Assembly (NCBI GenBank): GCA_035048815.1
Contig: JAUCBN010000047.1
Location: forward strand, 12,552,001-12,616,000
DNA: 64,000 bases
Reading direction: 5' to 3'
Origin: Abelmoschus esculentus
Lineage: Eukaryota; Streptophyta; Magnoliopsida; Malvales; Malvaceae
Part shown: in pieces, positions 24,301 through 35,907 of the stretch
Layout of the letters: the number at the start of each line of letters is the position of its first letter
Position numbering within the stretch: position 1 is the stretch's first letter
Notes under the pieces: generated by a model
Database searches by the model: none
Told to the model about the DNA's origin: nothing
The model's input: the letters and a program-made list of their open reading frames with translations, nothing else
Program-made: the position numbers and the translations under genes

Positions 24301-27017
24301 TGGAACTACACAGATTGCTGAAGAAGCTAATGAAGGAGAGATTAAAACAAAAGAAGTTGAAATGCCCATTGTCATAGGATTAACAGCGTTCAAAAAGAGT
24401 TTTCAGGCTGAAAAATCCCTTCAGATTCTTAGTGATGAACCTCTGAAGCTAATGGGGCATCAAAATAATAACATGGTATGCAAAAAATCATATTAGTTAA
24501 GTCTCTGTCTCAGAGAAAACTATCAATATAAGCTTTTAAATTTGGGAACAAGTTTGTCATTAAACTATTGGAAGTACTTAATATTGATCTATATTTCTTT
24601 TTCGTTTTCGTCATCATAGGCAAAAGAGTATATTTAATGTTGTTTTATCTATAATGCCTAATGTAGTGTTTAACTTTTAGGTGTTGTCAGCTCATTTTTT
24701 TAAATAGAAATTTTTCTCAATCCTGCTCCCCGGTCTTTGTCTTGTATCTGAAAATGTTATCAAATATGGAATGGGAATCCCCTTTATTGATTTGTCTTTC
24801 TACAGCTGTTTTCCTTTTACTAGTAATTTTAAGGCATAATGCCAAAAATTGTCGCTAACGTGCGACTAAGTAGTCATTTTGGCCCCAATTCTTTTTTGGA
24901 AGCATTTTAACCCCAATGTTTCATTTTGGGTCAAATGACCTCTCCGTGGATGAAAATTGTTAGTAAACTAACATTAAATGGTTTGAGATGATGTGTCAAA
25001 CTTACATGGCAGTGCATGCTGACATAGCAGTGTCATATAGACAAATGGATGACTTTACAGAATAAGGGCTAGAATGACTATTCAGTCAAACATTAGGGAC
25101 ATTTTTTTGGTATTATGCCTAATTTTAACTATTGCTCTTACTTTTAGGAAACAAAGGAACATAAAGTTGGAGCCAACGATCTGAAAAGGAAGAAGGGAAG
25201 ACCTGGTAGCTCAGTAGTTACAAGTCCAAAAGCTTCTGACACTGGTATATAAAACTTAAGCTTCATCTTTTTGATGGGTGTATGCAAATCTGGTTCAATG
25301 CAAACTTAATATTACGATTGGTAGGTAAGGAGCAAAATGGGGCTGGAGGGGTTACTGATGAAAAAGCTGTAAAAGATTGTATGATTGATGAAGCTGGTTT
25401 GTCAAAACATAAAGGGATGGAGCTGTCAGGTACATGGGGGGTCTTAGTTCTTGGTTTGTCATTGTTACTAATAAGACTCAAGGAAAATATAGAACTGCTA
25501 TTTAAGGCTTTCTTGGTAGCATTTGGTTAAGCATTTCCAATGTTTTAACCCAAGTGTAGTCATACGCTATTGGGATGGTGTGAAGTGATATATTTTACAT
25601 CCCAAAGGGGATATAATTGGAGGTATCATTGTTTTTGGTACAAAAGTTCCTATAAAAATGGGAAATGTCCTACCTTTGAGTGCAGCATGAACTATTGATT
25701 TACATAATTGGAAGTAACCAGCAGTTTTCATTTTCTTAAATGATTTTTCCAGGTAGTATGCTAATTAATAGAAAAGTAGTAGGTGTAATGGGAGAAATTT
25801 CCAGGAAAAAGATTTGGCTAGTGATTCATATGAAAGAAGGTGATATTTTTGTTGCAGGAGGGGTGGGAGAGAGGAGGGTGATGTCAAGAAGAAAGGTTAT
25901 GCATGTATATGCATGTACCAACAACATTTTCTTGTTTCTTATGCTGTCTTTTACTGGATGTCGATGTAATTATTTTCCAGCTTATGGTTACTCGCCTTAT
26001 ATATTGTAAATTAACATCCTACCTGTTAATTGTACAGCCCCTGAAGATTCTAGAGGAAGGACAAGTCATGATTACAAAACAAAAGAGGTTCACCTGGCAG
26101 CTCCTGGGATTTCCGACATGGTTGATGAGGATCAACCTCTGTCAACTTGGATAGGTGGAATGCTCACTTCAGGTGATGAAGAATCAAGTAAGATGTGTCA
26201 TCAGATTTATGAATCTGGTTTATTTTCTTGTTTCGTTCCTCTCTCGCTTTAGCGTGTACATATATGTAGACTGTCACTTGGCTTTTATATTTATGACATT
26301 TTTGAGCATCATCTTGTTCTAGGACTCCCCTCTGCTAGGCTTGTCTATGGTTGGAACGAGGAAAAAGGATTGGTTGATGTTCCAATTGAATCTCTTGCAA
26401 TTGATGCAAGTGGCAGAAGTCCAATGGTTAATGATCAGAGTTTACCTTTTGTGAAGAGATCACCGGTATGGTGCACAATTGAATCTATGGATGTCTTTCG
26501 AATTGTTCCTCAAAAACCACATTTTCTACCTTTGGCTGAAAACAGAGAGGAGTTTCGTGAAGGATCGGCTATTGGTATCATGGTAACCTTTGCTAGTTTG
26601 TTTGACAAGATATCCATGTTGCATTTTGATGAACCTAGAGATACATTTGACAACATTTTGGAGAGTCTTACTGACTTGGAAAAGCATGGATTTGATGTTA
26701 CTCGTCTTCGGCACCGCTTGAATAAACTACTTTCACTCAAAGAAGGACATAATCGACATCTAGAGGAGATACAAAATGCTGAAATGGAGATAATTGAGAA
26801 TACAAAGGAGATATCTAAATTCGATGAAGAGATGGAAGAGATCGAAAAGAAGATTAATCAGTTACAAGAGAGGCATGCTTCCATAAAATCGGAGAAGGAA
26901 ACTAAGAATCTTAAGGTTGGTAGTTTGAAGTTGCATGTTGGTGTTCTAAACAAACTCATCCGGAATGCATCTCATGATTTTAAGAAAATAGCTACTGCCT
27001 CATGGAAGTTGCCATAA
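21319..27017 (+). CDS. Agenet (Tudor-like) and DUF724 domain protein
   Basis: Plant-specific nuclear/chromatin-type protein. Agenet repeats are Royal-family modules, and DUF724 is a C-terminal dimerising domain of unknown role. Exons are 21319-21795, 22152-22558, 23080-23475, 24107-24218, 24294-24475, 25148-25244, 25325-25429, 26038-26187 and 26323-27017 (about 870 aa). Exons 1 and 2 each encode a pair of Agenet units (FTKGTSVEVSSDDEGFRGAWY, then VDASYRDGWWTGVV; SSGTAVEVNIDNENIGDIWY, then RVDATYNFGWRSGVI). The middle is basic and low in order. The C-terminus has QPLSTWIGGM, then RSPVWCTIESMDVF to the stop with a coiled coil (NAEMEIIENTKEISKFDEE). From exon 2 onwards all junctions keep frame, but exon 1 to exon 2 misses one base (see findings). 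I chose ATG 21319 (CACCATGG context) over the in-frame ATG at 21163. A 30-nt cassette exon at 25753-25782 is possible. Confidence 0.85.
24833..25119. mobile_element. MULE-like MITE in a DUF724 intron, 9-bp TSD
   Basis: The terminal inverted repeats are GGCATAATGCCAAAAA (left) and TTTTTTTGGTATTATGCC (right). A perfect 9-bp duplication TAATTTTAA flanks them (24824-24832 and 25120-25128). The element is 287 bp, non-coding, and lies within the intron between exons 24294-24475 and 25148-25244, ending only 28 bp before the acceptor. A 9-bp duplication is typical of Mutator-like elements. It shares terminal GGYATAA ends with the larger elements at 52814 and 57044. Confidence 0.85.
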
Positions 27018-29235
27018 TCAACCGATGGCACTACTCGTTTGTTTCATCTTCATACTGCCGAGACCCCTGGATCACAGGTGACGATTGTTGTTAAATATGT
27101 GGATTCAAATTGCACTGCTTAGCATAACATAGTTGTGGGTTTATTTTGATTCATGCATATGTTGTGTATTAGCTGTTTCGGTAAGTAGCAAGTCTTTGTT
27201 GGTGACAAGGCTTGGGTTCTGAGTTATTGCATGGCGGTGATTGTCATAAAAGTGAATTTTGAGCCGGACTGCAATCCGAGTGGGGACGTGGGAGACCACT
27301 GCAATGGAAGATGAGATTCACCTCTCGCTATCCAAAGTTAGGTGTGTAACGTGAACTAATTATAATAAAATCCTGAAAAATCAGGAGGATAACAAAATGT
27401 GGGTTCATCAGCACCAGCTCACAACATCCTAACAATGCCAGGTTAAACCTCCCATTGACTACTAGATATTTTCATGCAGTAATTTACAGTACTAATTGAA
27501 CTGTACAATACCTGGAGGTAGGCATTAAGCTCATGTATACAGAAATCAGCATAGCTCGCTATCAAAATCTTGTTTACATTAGTTAGATCAAGGAAAACGT
27601 TCTACATGACTACGCATAAACAACATTCGCAACTTCGGCAGCTGTTTTTCCGCATTGTCAGGCGATTTTACTAGTTTCTTCCTGATAACAGAACCGAAAC
27701 CTTCTGTTCTAACAAGCTGCATCATTTACAAAAGATGGGAATGTCTTTTAATCGATAGTAGGAATGAATAATCTATCCAATACGATATATATTAGGAATG
27801 AATATGTACCCGGGAAGATCGTGGCCGTGATTTCCGGTCATAGGAAAGCTCTTGTAAAACTGAACAGAAAGCAGGGCTTCACTTGAACCAAGGGTGCGAG
27901 AGACCCCTCCGACGTCGCACTTGCACCGTGTCTGATACACATACCTAGAAGCAGAGCAAGGTGAAGCGGATCCCAGATATTGCATCTCCACAGAAGAAAA
28001 AAAAATGGAGGAACCGAGAAGCAAACTCCGGGCACCAATTTGAGCTGAAAGCATGCTTCTTTGTACTACCACGAAATATTCAAAAACAAGAACTGCAAAA
28101 GCATATTAATGAAACTATCCTGTGTCTAGGACTCAAAAATTCTATCTAATGGCTACATGAATAGGTGACGAAGCAAGTCAATAAATACTGACAAATACTA
28201 ACACTCCATTCACTGCTCAAGAACTCTAAATTGAAAACAAGACGTAATGCTTCTATAATAAACAACTTCGTATGGCATTCCAGATATCCTTTTTTGCAAC
28301 ATTTTCTCAATATACAGAGAGTTGAAGTAGCAATTTTCGATTTTAAGTTAATGTTTATCTTTTTTTTTCTCATAGTGGTCCAGTGCAGTCCATGAACTTT
28401 ATACCAGTTAATAAGTATCTAACTCTTCCTAAGATAATTATGTTCCCCACTAATGCTAAACTTATTATATTCAGTTCCTGTCTACATGAATACAGAGCCT
28501 AAGTCTCACGAAATTCTGAGCAAATGTCTAATCCTGCATTTGTCAATGATATCTGTACCAGAATCTGCATGAAAGCAAAGGCTAATTCGAAGGAGGAAAA
28601 GATGGGAAATTTATGAATCGTGAATGGTTAAAGTTTCGTCATCCGATACCCAAAGCAACAAACTAAAAGATTAAATGAACTAAACAAGCGATTATGATTT
28701 GAACTCCCCCCAGTAAAGCTTGAAATAAACCCACAAGTTTAAGAGGAAAGCTCCGAGACTGTTGCATAAAAGTTCCGAGACACATTAATAATTGGGTGAC
28801 AAAAATGAATTGAAAAGTTGGTCGGTAAAATCAGAAAATTTTAAAATTATATGACCAAAACAAAAAAGAAGCAAAAATTGAGTGACTAAATACTTAGTTT
28901 ATCCAATACATTTTTTTGATAATTATCAAATTAATAATTAAATCTAATTTAAAAGTGTTTGACCCGCGGTTCCTTCTTACTTCTTAGGTAAGTTTTGGAG
29001 GTACAAGAAATGACACAACAAATTGTGATATAAATTATTAGTTTAAATTAATATTTGTTTTTGTTGTATTGTGTGCGGTGGCCATCTCCTATTCACCTCA
29101 TTATTATTGTATATACATATAATTATATTTTTATATTTTTATAAATATTTAATTTAATTTAATTTTGAATTTTTTTTCTTTTGAGGGTTATATAAAGAAA
29201 GTTATCTATTATCGTTTTTATTGTGTCTGTTTAAT
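27018..29235. other. DUF724 3' flank and unassigned coding-like stretch
   Basis: The first few hundred bases probably hold the DUF724 3' UTR. Between about 27600 and 28070 the minus strand has two open stretches with protein-like composition, one containing GFGSVIRKKLVKSPDNAEKQ (about 27710-27650) and another containing CDVGGVSRTLGSSEALLSVQ (about 27925-27865), each next to a plausible splice signal. I do not recognise either. They may be exons of a small gene or a relic. From about 28740 the DNA is AT-rich with fragments of MITEs. Confidence 0.35.
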
Positions 29236-29416
29236 GAGAAATTATATCATGGGTCAATCCCACCACGTCATCTATGGGACCAACCAATAAAAACCACCCA
29301 TTTTATCAATTTTTAATTTTTCAAAGTGAAGATTCACTTAGGATTGATGAGGTGGATAATTTTTATTTGTTGGTCCCATAAACACGTGGTGGGACTGACT
29401 CATGATATAATTTTTC
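29236..29416. mobile_element. MITE of 181 bp with 9-bp TSD
   Basis: A perfect 9-bp duplication CTGTTTAAT flanks the element (29227-29235 and 29417-29425). Long inverted ends pair GAGAAATTATATCATGGGTC with GACTCATGATATAATTTTTC, and the match continues inward through CCCACCACGT and GGGACCAAC. It is non-coding. The duplication length points to a Mutator-like origin. A lone right end of the same family, AGACCCATGATATAATTTCTC, occurs at about 30128-30148. Confidence 0.88.
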
Positions 29417-29675
29417 CTGTTTAATCCATTGAAATCAACACTATGTTTTCAGACTTGCCCCTTGCTAAATTATCACAATATTTTTTACTTGTTTTTAATT
29501 AAATGTTTAATTTGACATTGTACCAACAATTGATATTTAATTTAATCCATTAATATAAGATAAAATTATCTTCACATATTTGTATCCTAGCGTTTTAATC
29601 TAAATAATACTTTACGTTAATGAATAGTATTTTCAATTATAACAAATACATAATGTTTAAAGCTATGTTCAATAA

Positions 29676-29748
29676 GCACCCATGGCCTAATGGATAAGGC
29701 GCTTGACTTCTAATTAAGCGATTGTGGGTTCGAGTCCCACTGGGTGTG
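29676..29748 (+). tRNA. trnR-UCU: tRNA-Arg (anticodon UCU)
   Basis: A 73-nt cloverleaf. Acceptor stem GCACCCA pairs with TGGGTGT (one G-U at the end), with discriminator G at 29748. The anticodon stem CTTGA pairs with TTAAG around loop CTTCTAA, giving anticodon TCT at 29709-29711. The T arm contains GTGGGTTCGAGTCCCAC. Internal promoter boxes are visible: A box near TGGCCTAATGG and B box GGTTCGAGTCC (29727-29737). There is no intron. A T-rich run downstream (about 29759-29766) can serve as the pol III terminator, and CAATAA just upstream fits the CAA motif seen at plant tRNA starts. Confidence 0.95.
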
Positions 29749-30330
29749 TTTAATAGTAATTTTTATTTGGAAACCTTCTTTCCAGTTTCCACTGTTTTAT
29801 TAAAACCCAAAGTTAGAGATGAGAGAGAGGTGCAGATGAGCACGGGATATCATAAAACGATGCTATATTATTTATATTACATTTTTTTATTTATAATATT
29901 AAATTTTATCGTCCAATCATTGTCCGACAAAATCAAACAATTTACTTAACATTTCGATTATTGGATTGATTTTTCAAAACTCATTTAAGATTAACGAAAA
30001 TCCATCAAAAGATTAAATATGTTAATACTTTAATTTCTTTTGACGGTCATTTGATGAAATAAAATGATTTAGAAAATATTAGTAAAGTGGTTATGATTAG
30101 ATGAGATCATAACTGACATAATAAATCAGACCCATGATATAATTTCTCGGATATACATACTTAATTCTCCAGGAAACTTCGGTTTTTATTCTCCATAATT
30201 TCATGTTTCTTATGTTTATATAAGCAAATGCCTAAGTTAAGGCACCAAGAGGATGATATATTAGTGATTAAATTTGAAAAGGGAATTCACCCACATTGGC
30301 TCTAAGTTAAAGAAATAAACATTCCCTACC

Positions 30331-31190
30331 TTTGAAGCCTGGATATTGTAAGTTATGTCATCATACAGAGGTCCTGCAAGGCTGCAACAACAGACCCACC
30401 TGCCTCTGTAGCAGTTTCAAGCACTACCCTTTTCTTGACTGAAGCAATGCTGCCCTCGTCACCAGCAATAATCTGTATATGAACACCAGAAATAGGGGGA
30501 GAATATGATCACTCTAAGCATAGACCTAGTCGACCATAATAATTGCATGCATGCAACACAACAAAGGTCGGACATAATTCCATATCTTCAGGGAAATAAT
30601 GAGAGCATGAAAAGTTAGACTCATTACTCAAGCATTTAACATAAATTTGCAGTTGAAATGAAATCTCATAGTCATGAAGGTGTTACACATAGTTAATCAA
30701 TATTAAGGAAAGAACAGCAATTCCTATGTCAAAAACAACAAAGAAGTACAATTCTATACCTATGGGTTAGATGTTTCAATCTTCATTGATGAGCTGCCAA
30801 AGGAAATACATGAGTTAACAAAGTGAAGTTCATGCACTCCAGGGGATTCAACACAAATATGCTGTGAACCTTTCTGCAATTGCATAAGAGATGTGAATTC
30901 TTTGCAGAAAATCTCAACAACACGTGCATATAGTTATGCAAGTTACTCATGAGCGACGAAAAATTTACTAAATGAAGGCTAACCTTACTTTTCAAATTTA
31001 TGGGTGAATCATCTTGCTGTGTCCAAGTATGCATCTATATCATGGATAGAGACGATATTAACCCAATAACCCTTCTGACCAAATTTAATGTCTTGAATAT
31101 CTTCAGAACCAACATCCACGTCAACGAAGCTTTGGTCCCAGCACCAGTTATCAGCCTTGGAGGCTTGGACACAGCTCCCAGAGATGTGTG
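30331..31190 (-). pseudogene. NOMO-like (carbohydrate-binding-like fold) gene relic
   Basis: Minus-strand fragments match, in order, the middle of the plant Nodal-modulator-like ER membrane protein of about 1200 aa. They are DNWCWDQSFVDVDVGSEDIQ and FGQKGYWVNIVSIHDIDAYL (about 31155-31025), then DDSPINLK, then KGSQHICVESPGVHELHFVN (about 30885-30825), then AGDEGSIASVKKRVVLETAT (about 30465-30405) and GPLYDDITYNIQASK (about 30375-30331). It is broken: an extra base after DIDAYL shifts the frame, a stop follows KIETSNP, the exons between SNP and AGDEG are missing, and another shift precedes GPLYDD. No N- or C-terminal parts are found nearby. The functional copy is presumably elsewhere in the genome. 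Identification rests on remembered homologous sequence. Confidence 0.75.
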
Positions 31191-31199
31191 TTTGATCTC

Positions 31200-32250
31200 A
31201 AAAGATGAACAAGGTTACAATATCAGCAGAATTCATAATTCACACTGCACATAGAAAAATACTTGAACATATCAACTAATGCAAAGAGTTCAGGTACAAG
31301 GCACCCTACCTCAAGCCTGTACCTTTCCAGGCAAAACATCAGCAAACAGAAATTGGCTGCTATCTTTAGTGAACTACTCCAGACAAGTTTACAACTTAGT
31401 TACACAAATTTGAGAGCGAAAGATAACATAATTCTTAGAAGGAATAACACTATAGTCTATACAATCTGCATTTATAGAGATTTGGGAGTGGGAAAATTTA
31501 ATAATCTAATCTTCCAGCTTAACATTTAACCCAAGCTACATACCAGGTGAGAAGGAAAAAAGAGAGGTGGGGTCAGAACATGTAAAGCTAGCCGGGTAAA
31601 GTAGTATAAATAATTTAAACTTGGATACAAGTTCCAATAATATTGGAGAAGACAATCCAAACTTGGTTTGTGTTTGGTTTCAAAAATTATCTATTTAATT
31701 TCATTAGAAATGGGAAATAAGAATGAAATTGTGTTTGATGATTGAAAAATAAAAACATTTGCAATATAAGAGGTTCAAATATGATAAAAAAATATTTAAA
31801 TATAAATTTACTTTTTATCAAAAGATCTTCAAATTTCATTTTCCATAACCCCTTTGCTGAAGCCGTTAATATATAAAAATTTATTTTTTACATAAAAAAA
31901 TGTTTTTGTCTTAATAAGCTTGGCATATTGAATTATTCACAATCCCTTTTCTCTCTTACAACTCAAATACTTCTCACAAAAGCTTATGAAACTAATAAAC
32001 AAAGTTTTAACATTTTGAAAATGAAAAAAAAAACACTTTATAGGTAAATGCAAAATCCTGTTTTCAGAAAATGAAAATTAAAAAAAAAATGAACAAACTG
32101 GAATATACCGGTTGGCGGAAATACTCATCAAAACTAGGCACTGAAAATCATGTAAAATTTTCTGGGGATGTCTTAGCAGTAAGAACCATGAAATACAAAC
32201 TTGAAATAATCCAAATGACTTTAGGTTGTTAACAGCTTCAGATTACAACA
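31200..32250. other. Spacer between NOMO relic and PPR gene
   Basis: No gene is supportable. The open frame at 31263-31529 shows no known motif. The end nearest 32250 lies downstream of the PPR stop codon and probably contains its 3' UTR. Confidence 0.4.
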
Positions 32251-33928
32251 TTACTCGGGGCAAGCCTTTACAAGCAAATCCTGAAGCTCCTTGCTGATTT
32301 CAATGCCATCGTCCTCCAACCTTTGAGGCATATCAGGAACCACTTTACCAGCAGCAACATAAGTTTTTAGCAACCAATGATAGGCCTCGGAATCAAGACC
32401 ATTGTTACTTTTCAGAATCTTGCACAACTCCTCAGCAGCCTCAACGTCACCCTCCTTAAAGAAATATTTGAAGAAAGCTTGCTTAGTTTCGGGAATCGAC
32501 GGGATCCAGTCCTTGACCTCAGAAACCGCTGCTTCCATATGCTTCAAAGCCATGTCAAAACGACCTTTGTTTAAGAAGTAAATCATGAAATGCTCTCGAG
32601 CCTTTGTAAAAGGACCTTTAATTCTCTTCACAGCATTATCAAAAACAAGCTCAGCTTCCTCAAGCATATCCCCTAATAGATAACCACGGATGGTACTAAT
32701 TGCCAACCTCCTATCATAAATAGAGCAACTACTCTCCCATTCCCCAAAGCATCCCTTTATACCATCGAAATCCTTCAGTTTAGTAAGTGCCTGAATCATA
32801 ATAAGATAGCTTGTGTTGTTAACACTGGAAAAGTCTCGTTTCAGAGCTTCCCACAGTCGAAAAACCTCGGCTCGGTTTGAAGTACCGGCATACAGGCTAA
32901 TCAGAAAATGGTAAGCCTCGCGTTGACGAGGCTTCTTATCCGTCTCCAACTTCTTAAGATACACCTCAGCTTTCTCAAACTGACCAGCCTTAACATAAAT
33001 TGCAGCCAGATTACTATATGTTATCCAAGTAACCTTAACTTTACTATCATTTAACAACTCCTTTAAAACACTCTCCACACCCTCGATGTCATTTATGTCT
33101 GCATAGCTCTGCATCCACATAATGTAAGAGATGTGACCCAGAGGTATGTTTCGGCACTTCAATTCGGTAATAAGTTCCGGCACCTTCTCGGGTTGTCCTG
33201 ATTTCAAATACAGGCACATGAGATTGTTGAAAGGTAAAGAATTGTCAATAAGCTCCAATTCATCCATTTTCTTAAAAAGAGACAGTGCCTTATCCTTCAT
33301 TATATTATTGCAATAGCAATTCAAAAGAGATCCGTAAGTCATTTTATTCTTGGCATAGGGAGGAAGAGCGCTTAAGTAATCCTCAGCAGCAGCAAGTCCT
33401 TTCGTTTTTGCTATGAGATCCAAACGTACAGCATGGTCAAGGTGTGAAAAGTGTATATTCCTCTTCTCCATCCAAGCCATTATCTACATTATAATAACCA
33501 TAATAAACAAAAAAAAATTCAGGCTAAATTTCAAATTAAATAAATGGTTTATTTTTTAAATTTCTTCTGCTTATTAAGGAACAGTATCTAAACGACAATA
33601 AAAGTATATGTTCATTAGGTTTCAGAAACAGGGGAAATGGGAAGTAAGGACGTACGTCAAGGGAGTGCTGATAACGACGGTACTTGCGCAGCTCTTTGAC
33701 ACAGCGGATCAGCTCGTCTTTCCTGATCTTTTTCCCCTCCATTATGAAATCATCTAACGTCTCCGACACCGTTCCTCCCGTCGCTCCTAAAGCCGACAGC
33801 CTAGAGTACAGCATGTTTCTGTTTCGAACCGCCATCCTCGCCCCTGAAGCCGTCGCATTATCGGCGGCAGAAGTGCAAAGCTTTCTCGCCAGCCAGGATC
33901 TCAACGGAATTAGATTCTTAAAGTTCAT
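32251..33928 (-). CDS. P-class pentatricopeptide repeat protein, probably mitochondrial
   Basis: RNA-binding helical-repeat protein. P-class members act mainly in organelle RNA stability, splicing or translation. Exons 33928-33656 and 33483-32251 (intron of 172 nt) give 501 aa in one frame. The N-terminus MNFKNLIPLRSWLARKLCTS is rich in Arg, Ser and Leu and lacks acidic residues, as in a mitochondrial presequence. Repeats of about 35 residues follow, for example MTYGSLLNCYCNNIMKDKAL, SLPFNNLMCLYLKSGQPEKV, ITYSNLAAIYVKAGQFEKAE and EAYHFLISLYAGTSNRAEVF. No E, DYW or other C-terminal editing extension is present. The overall sequence resembles the At4g02820 subgroup (from memory). The RNA target is unknown. 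The gene is divergent from COX5C, about 650 bp away. Confidence 0.93.
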
Positions 33929-34540
33929 CTCTCTCTCTCTTTCGAGTATCAGGATTTGAGCTTTAGGTACTAGGGTTTTGTTCGGGTTTAAGCTTTGGCT
34001 CTTTCTTTAAAAATAAATCACTCGCCTATCTTACTCGCTTTAAATTATTTTATTATCATTAAATATAAAAAATAATTTAAAGTAAATATAAAAAATAATT
34101 TTATTACTATAAAAAGATAATTTAAATATAAAATTATCCTCAAATTATAATCCAATCTAAATCCATAAACCCCAAAGGCCAAAACACAACCCTTCTTCCC
34201 ATCAATGCCATCAAGTAAAAAATATATTTAAATAATTAATTTTAACGATATTTGATTTATAATCATTCGTGTTCTTTTAAATAAATAAAAAATATTCACA
34301 TTATCGTTTTTTTATTTCCACTCAATTTTAACACCTCATATCTCATTCATTTAATTTTATAATTTTAGTTTATATTAAAATTATATTTTAATTTATTAAT
34401 TAAAAGATTGGGGAAACTTATTATTTTTAAATGATAATAATTTAAATAAAGGTAAGAATTACTGACAAATAAATATGAAAATACACGTTTCGCATCCATT
34501 CCACCCGGCCTGGCCCGTCCCGGCCCGTCAAACAGGCTCG

Positions 34541-34546
34541 AGCCCA
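34541..34546 (-). promoter_or_regulatory. Site II element (TGGGCT) upstream of COX5C
   Basis: The inverse of AGCCCA gives TGGGCT, the TGGGCY 'site II' motif known from promoters of plant cytochrome-c-pathway genes, where it binds TCP factors. It lies about 50-60 bp upstream of the likely COX5C transcription start. A telo-box AAACCCTAA follows at 34682-34690, just inside the leader intron; the two motifs often occur together. Confidence 0.45.
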
Positions 34547-34589
34547 CTTATTTCAAAAAGGGCAAAATAGAGAATTTAGCGTTCACTAT

Positions 34590-35715
34590 AAAAATCCTCA
34601 AAAGAAGTTTAGCCTCATTCTCTGGGAAGACTGAACCAATCGAAATCCATCCTTGGATCATCGACGCAACCTCGTTCAGGTAAACCCTAATTTTCTCCTT
34701 CGATTCCCCCCTACATTTTATGTAGGGTTCAGTCATGGTTTTGAATATCTTTATCAGTCGAAATGACGATTCATTTGTTTTAGTTCTTAGACTTGAAAGT
34801 TATTGAGATTGATTTGAGTGGTTCAACATCGTACACGGTGGTGATTTAAGATCGTTTTTGCTTTACGATTGTTTCGTCGGTGTTTTGAAAATTCCGGTTG
34901 GGATTTTTATACACCCAACTTTGATTAGAGAATCAAAATAGCAGTCGGGAAAATATATGCTTTTTCTTAAGTGATAGCTAAAAAAAATCGATTTAATTCT
35001 TTTTTAAATCACAACATTTTCGTTTTTTAGCATTAATTAGGTCTGTATTGCTTGATTGATCGAGAAGTATTGTAAATCTATTCCATGTCGAGCTAGGAGA
35101 CTCAAATTCTCTCTATAATTTTAGGGCTTAGATACATCATAGAAGATATAGTTTAAAGTATGCAATGTAAAACTGTTGTTAAATGCAGTGGAGCCATGAA
35201 ATTCGAATATTGAATGTGTTGATTTGTTATATTGGCAAATAGGAAAGGTATGCAATGTAAATCATTAAACAATGAATAAGTTGAAGGAGTTGGCTGTATT
35301 GCTTAATTGATTCACATCCATGAAATTGTTTTCTAACACAATGTATTAAGATGCAAGTTTTATTGGTCCCAAAACAAATAGATGTCTAAGCAGTACAGAT
35401 TATAGCCATTTTGAGCGGAAGGAAACAATATCCGAGAACAAATCTGCATATTTTGTTCATCTTTCTTCCATGTGTTGATTTGAATAAGTCAAATTGCTAG
35501 TTACCGTACAAAATATTGCATGGATTGCTATATGTTGTCATTATTAGGGTTATGGACATTTGTTGCATCTTCTGCTTGCATATCTGGTTTATCAATAGAT
35601 TTTCTTGTTAAAACTAATTATAATTGTGGTGTTCCGGACTTCCTCCATAAGTAGAGTTTGAAAATGAAATGCTTAATTATTACTTGCCTTTACTAGGTTC
35701 AACTATAGAAGTGAA
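34590..35715 (+). promoter_or_regulatory. COX5C leader exon and 1.0-kb leader intron
   Basis: The leader exon probably starts near 34590 and ends at CGTTCAG|GTAAACC (34679/34680). The acceptor TTACTAG at 35696 lies 19 bases before the start codon, so the intron would be 34680-35696 (1017 nt, T-rich). Leader introns that raise expression are reported for Arabidopsis COX5c genes. No coding sequence is visible within it. Confidence 0.7.
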
Positions 35716-35907
35716 ATGGCCGGTGGGAGGGTTGCTCACGCTACCTTGAAAGGACCGAGTGTTGTTAAGGAGATAGTTATCGGGATAACACTTGGCCTTT
35801 GTGCCGGTGGTCTCTGGAAGATGCATCACTGGAACGAGCAGAGGAAAGTGAGAGCATTCTACGACATGCTTGAGAAAGGTGAAATCAGTGTTGTTGCAGA
35901 AGAATAA
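35716..35907 (+). CDS. COX5C: Cytochrome c oxidase subunit 5C
   Basis: Small nuclear-encoded subunit of mitochondrial complex IV. The single coding exon gives 63 aa, the usual plant length. It begins MAGGRVAHATLKGPSVVKEI, followed by one hydrophobic membrane segment (IVIGITLGLCAGGLW), then the conserved KMHHWNEQRKVRAFYDMLEK and the ending GEISVVAEE. There is no cleavable presequence, as is usual for this subunit. The open frame is intact and the match to the family is nearly full length. Transcription probably starts about 1.1 kb upstream, with one leader intron. Confidence 0.97.
   Translation: MAGGRVAHATLKGPSVVKEIVIGITLGLCAGGLWKMHHWNEQRKVRAFYDMLEKGEISVVAEE

Noticed and set aside
25753..25782. 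Extra 30-nt exon in the DUF724 gene
   Set aside because: It has AG and GT borders and keeps phase, but no family sequence supports it. It is mentioned only as an optional cassette.
31000..31254. 84-codon plus-strand frame
   Set aside because: It lies opposite the NOMO-like fragment on the minus strand, which has clear family similarity.
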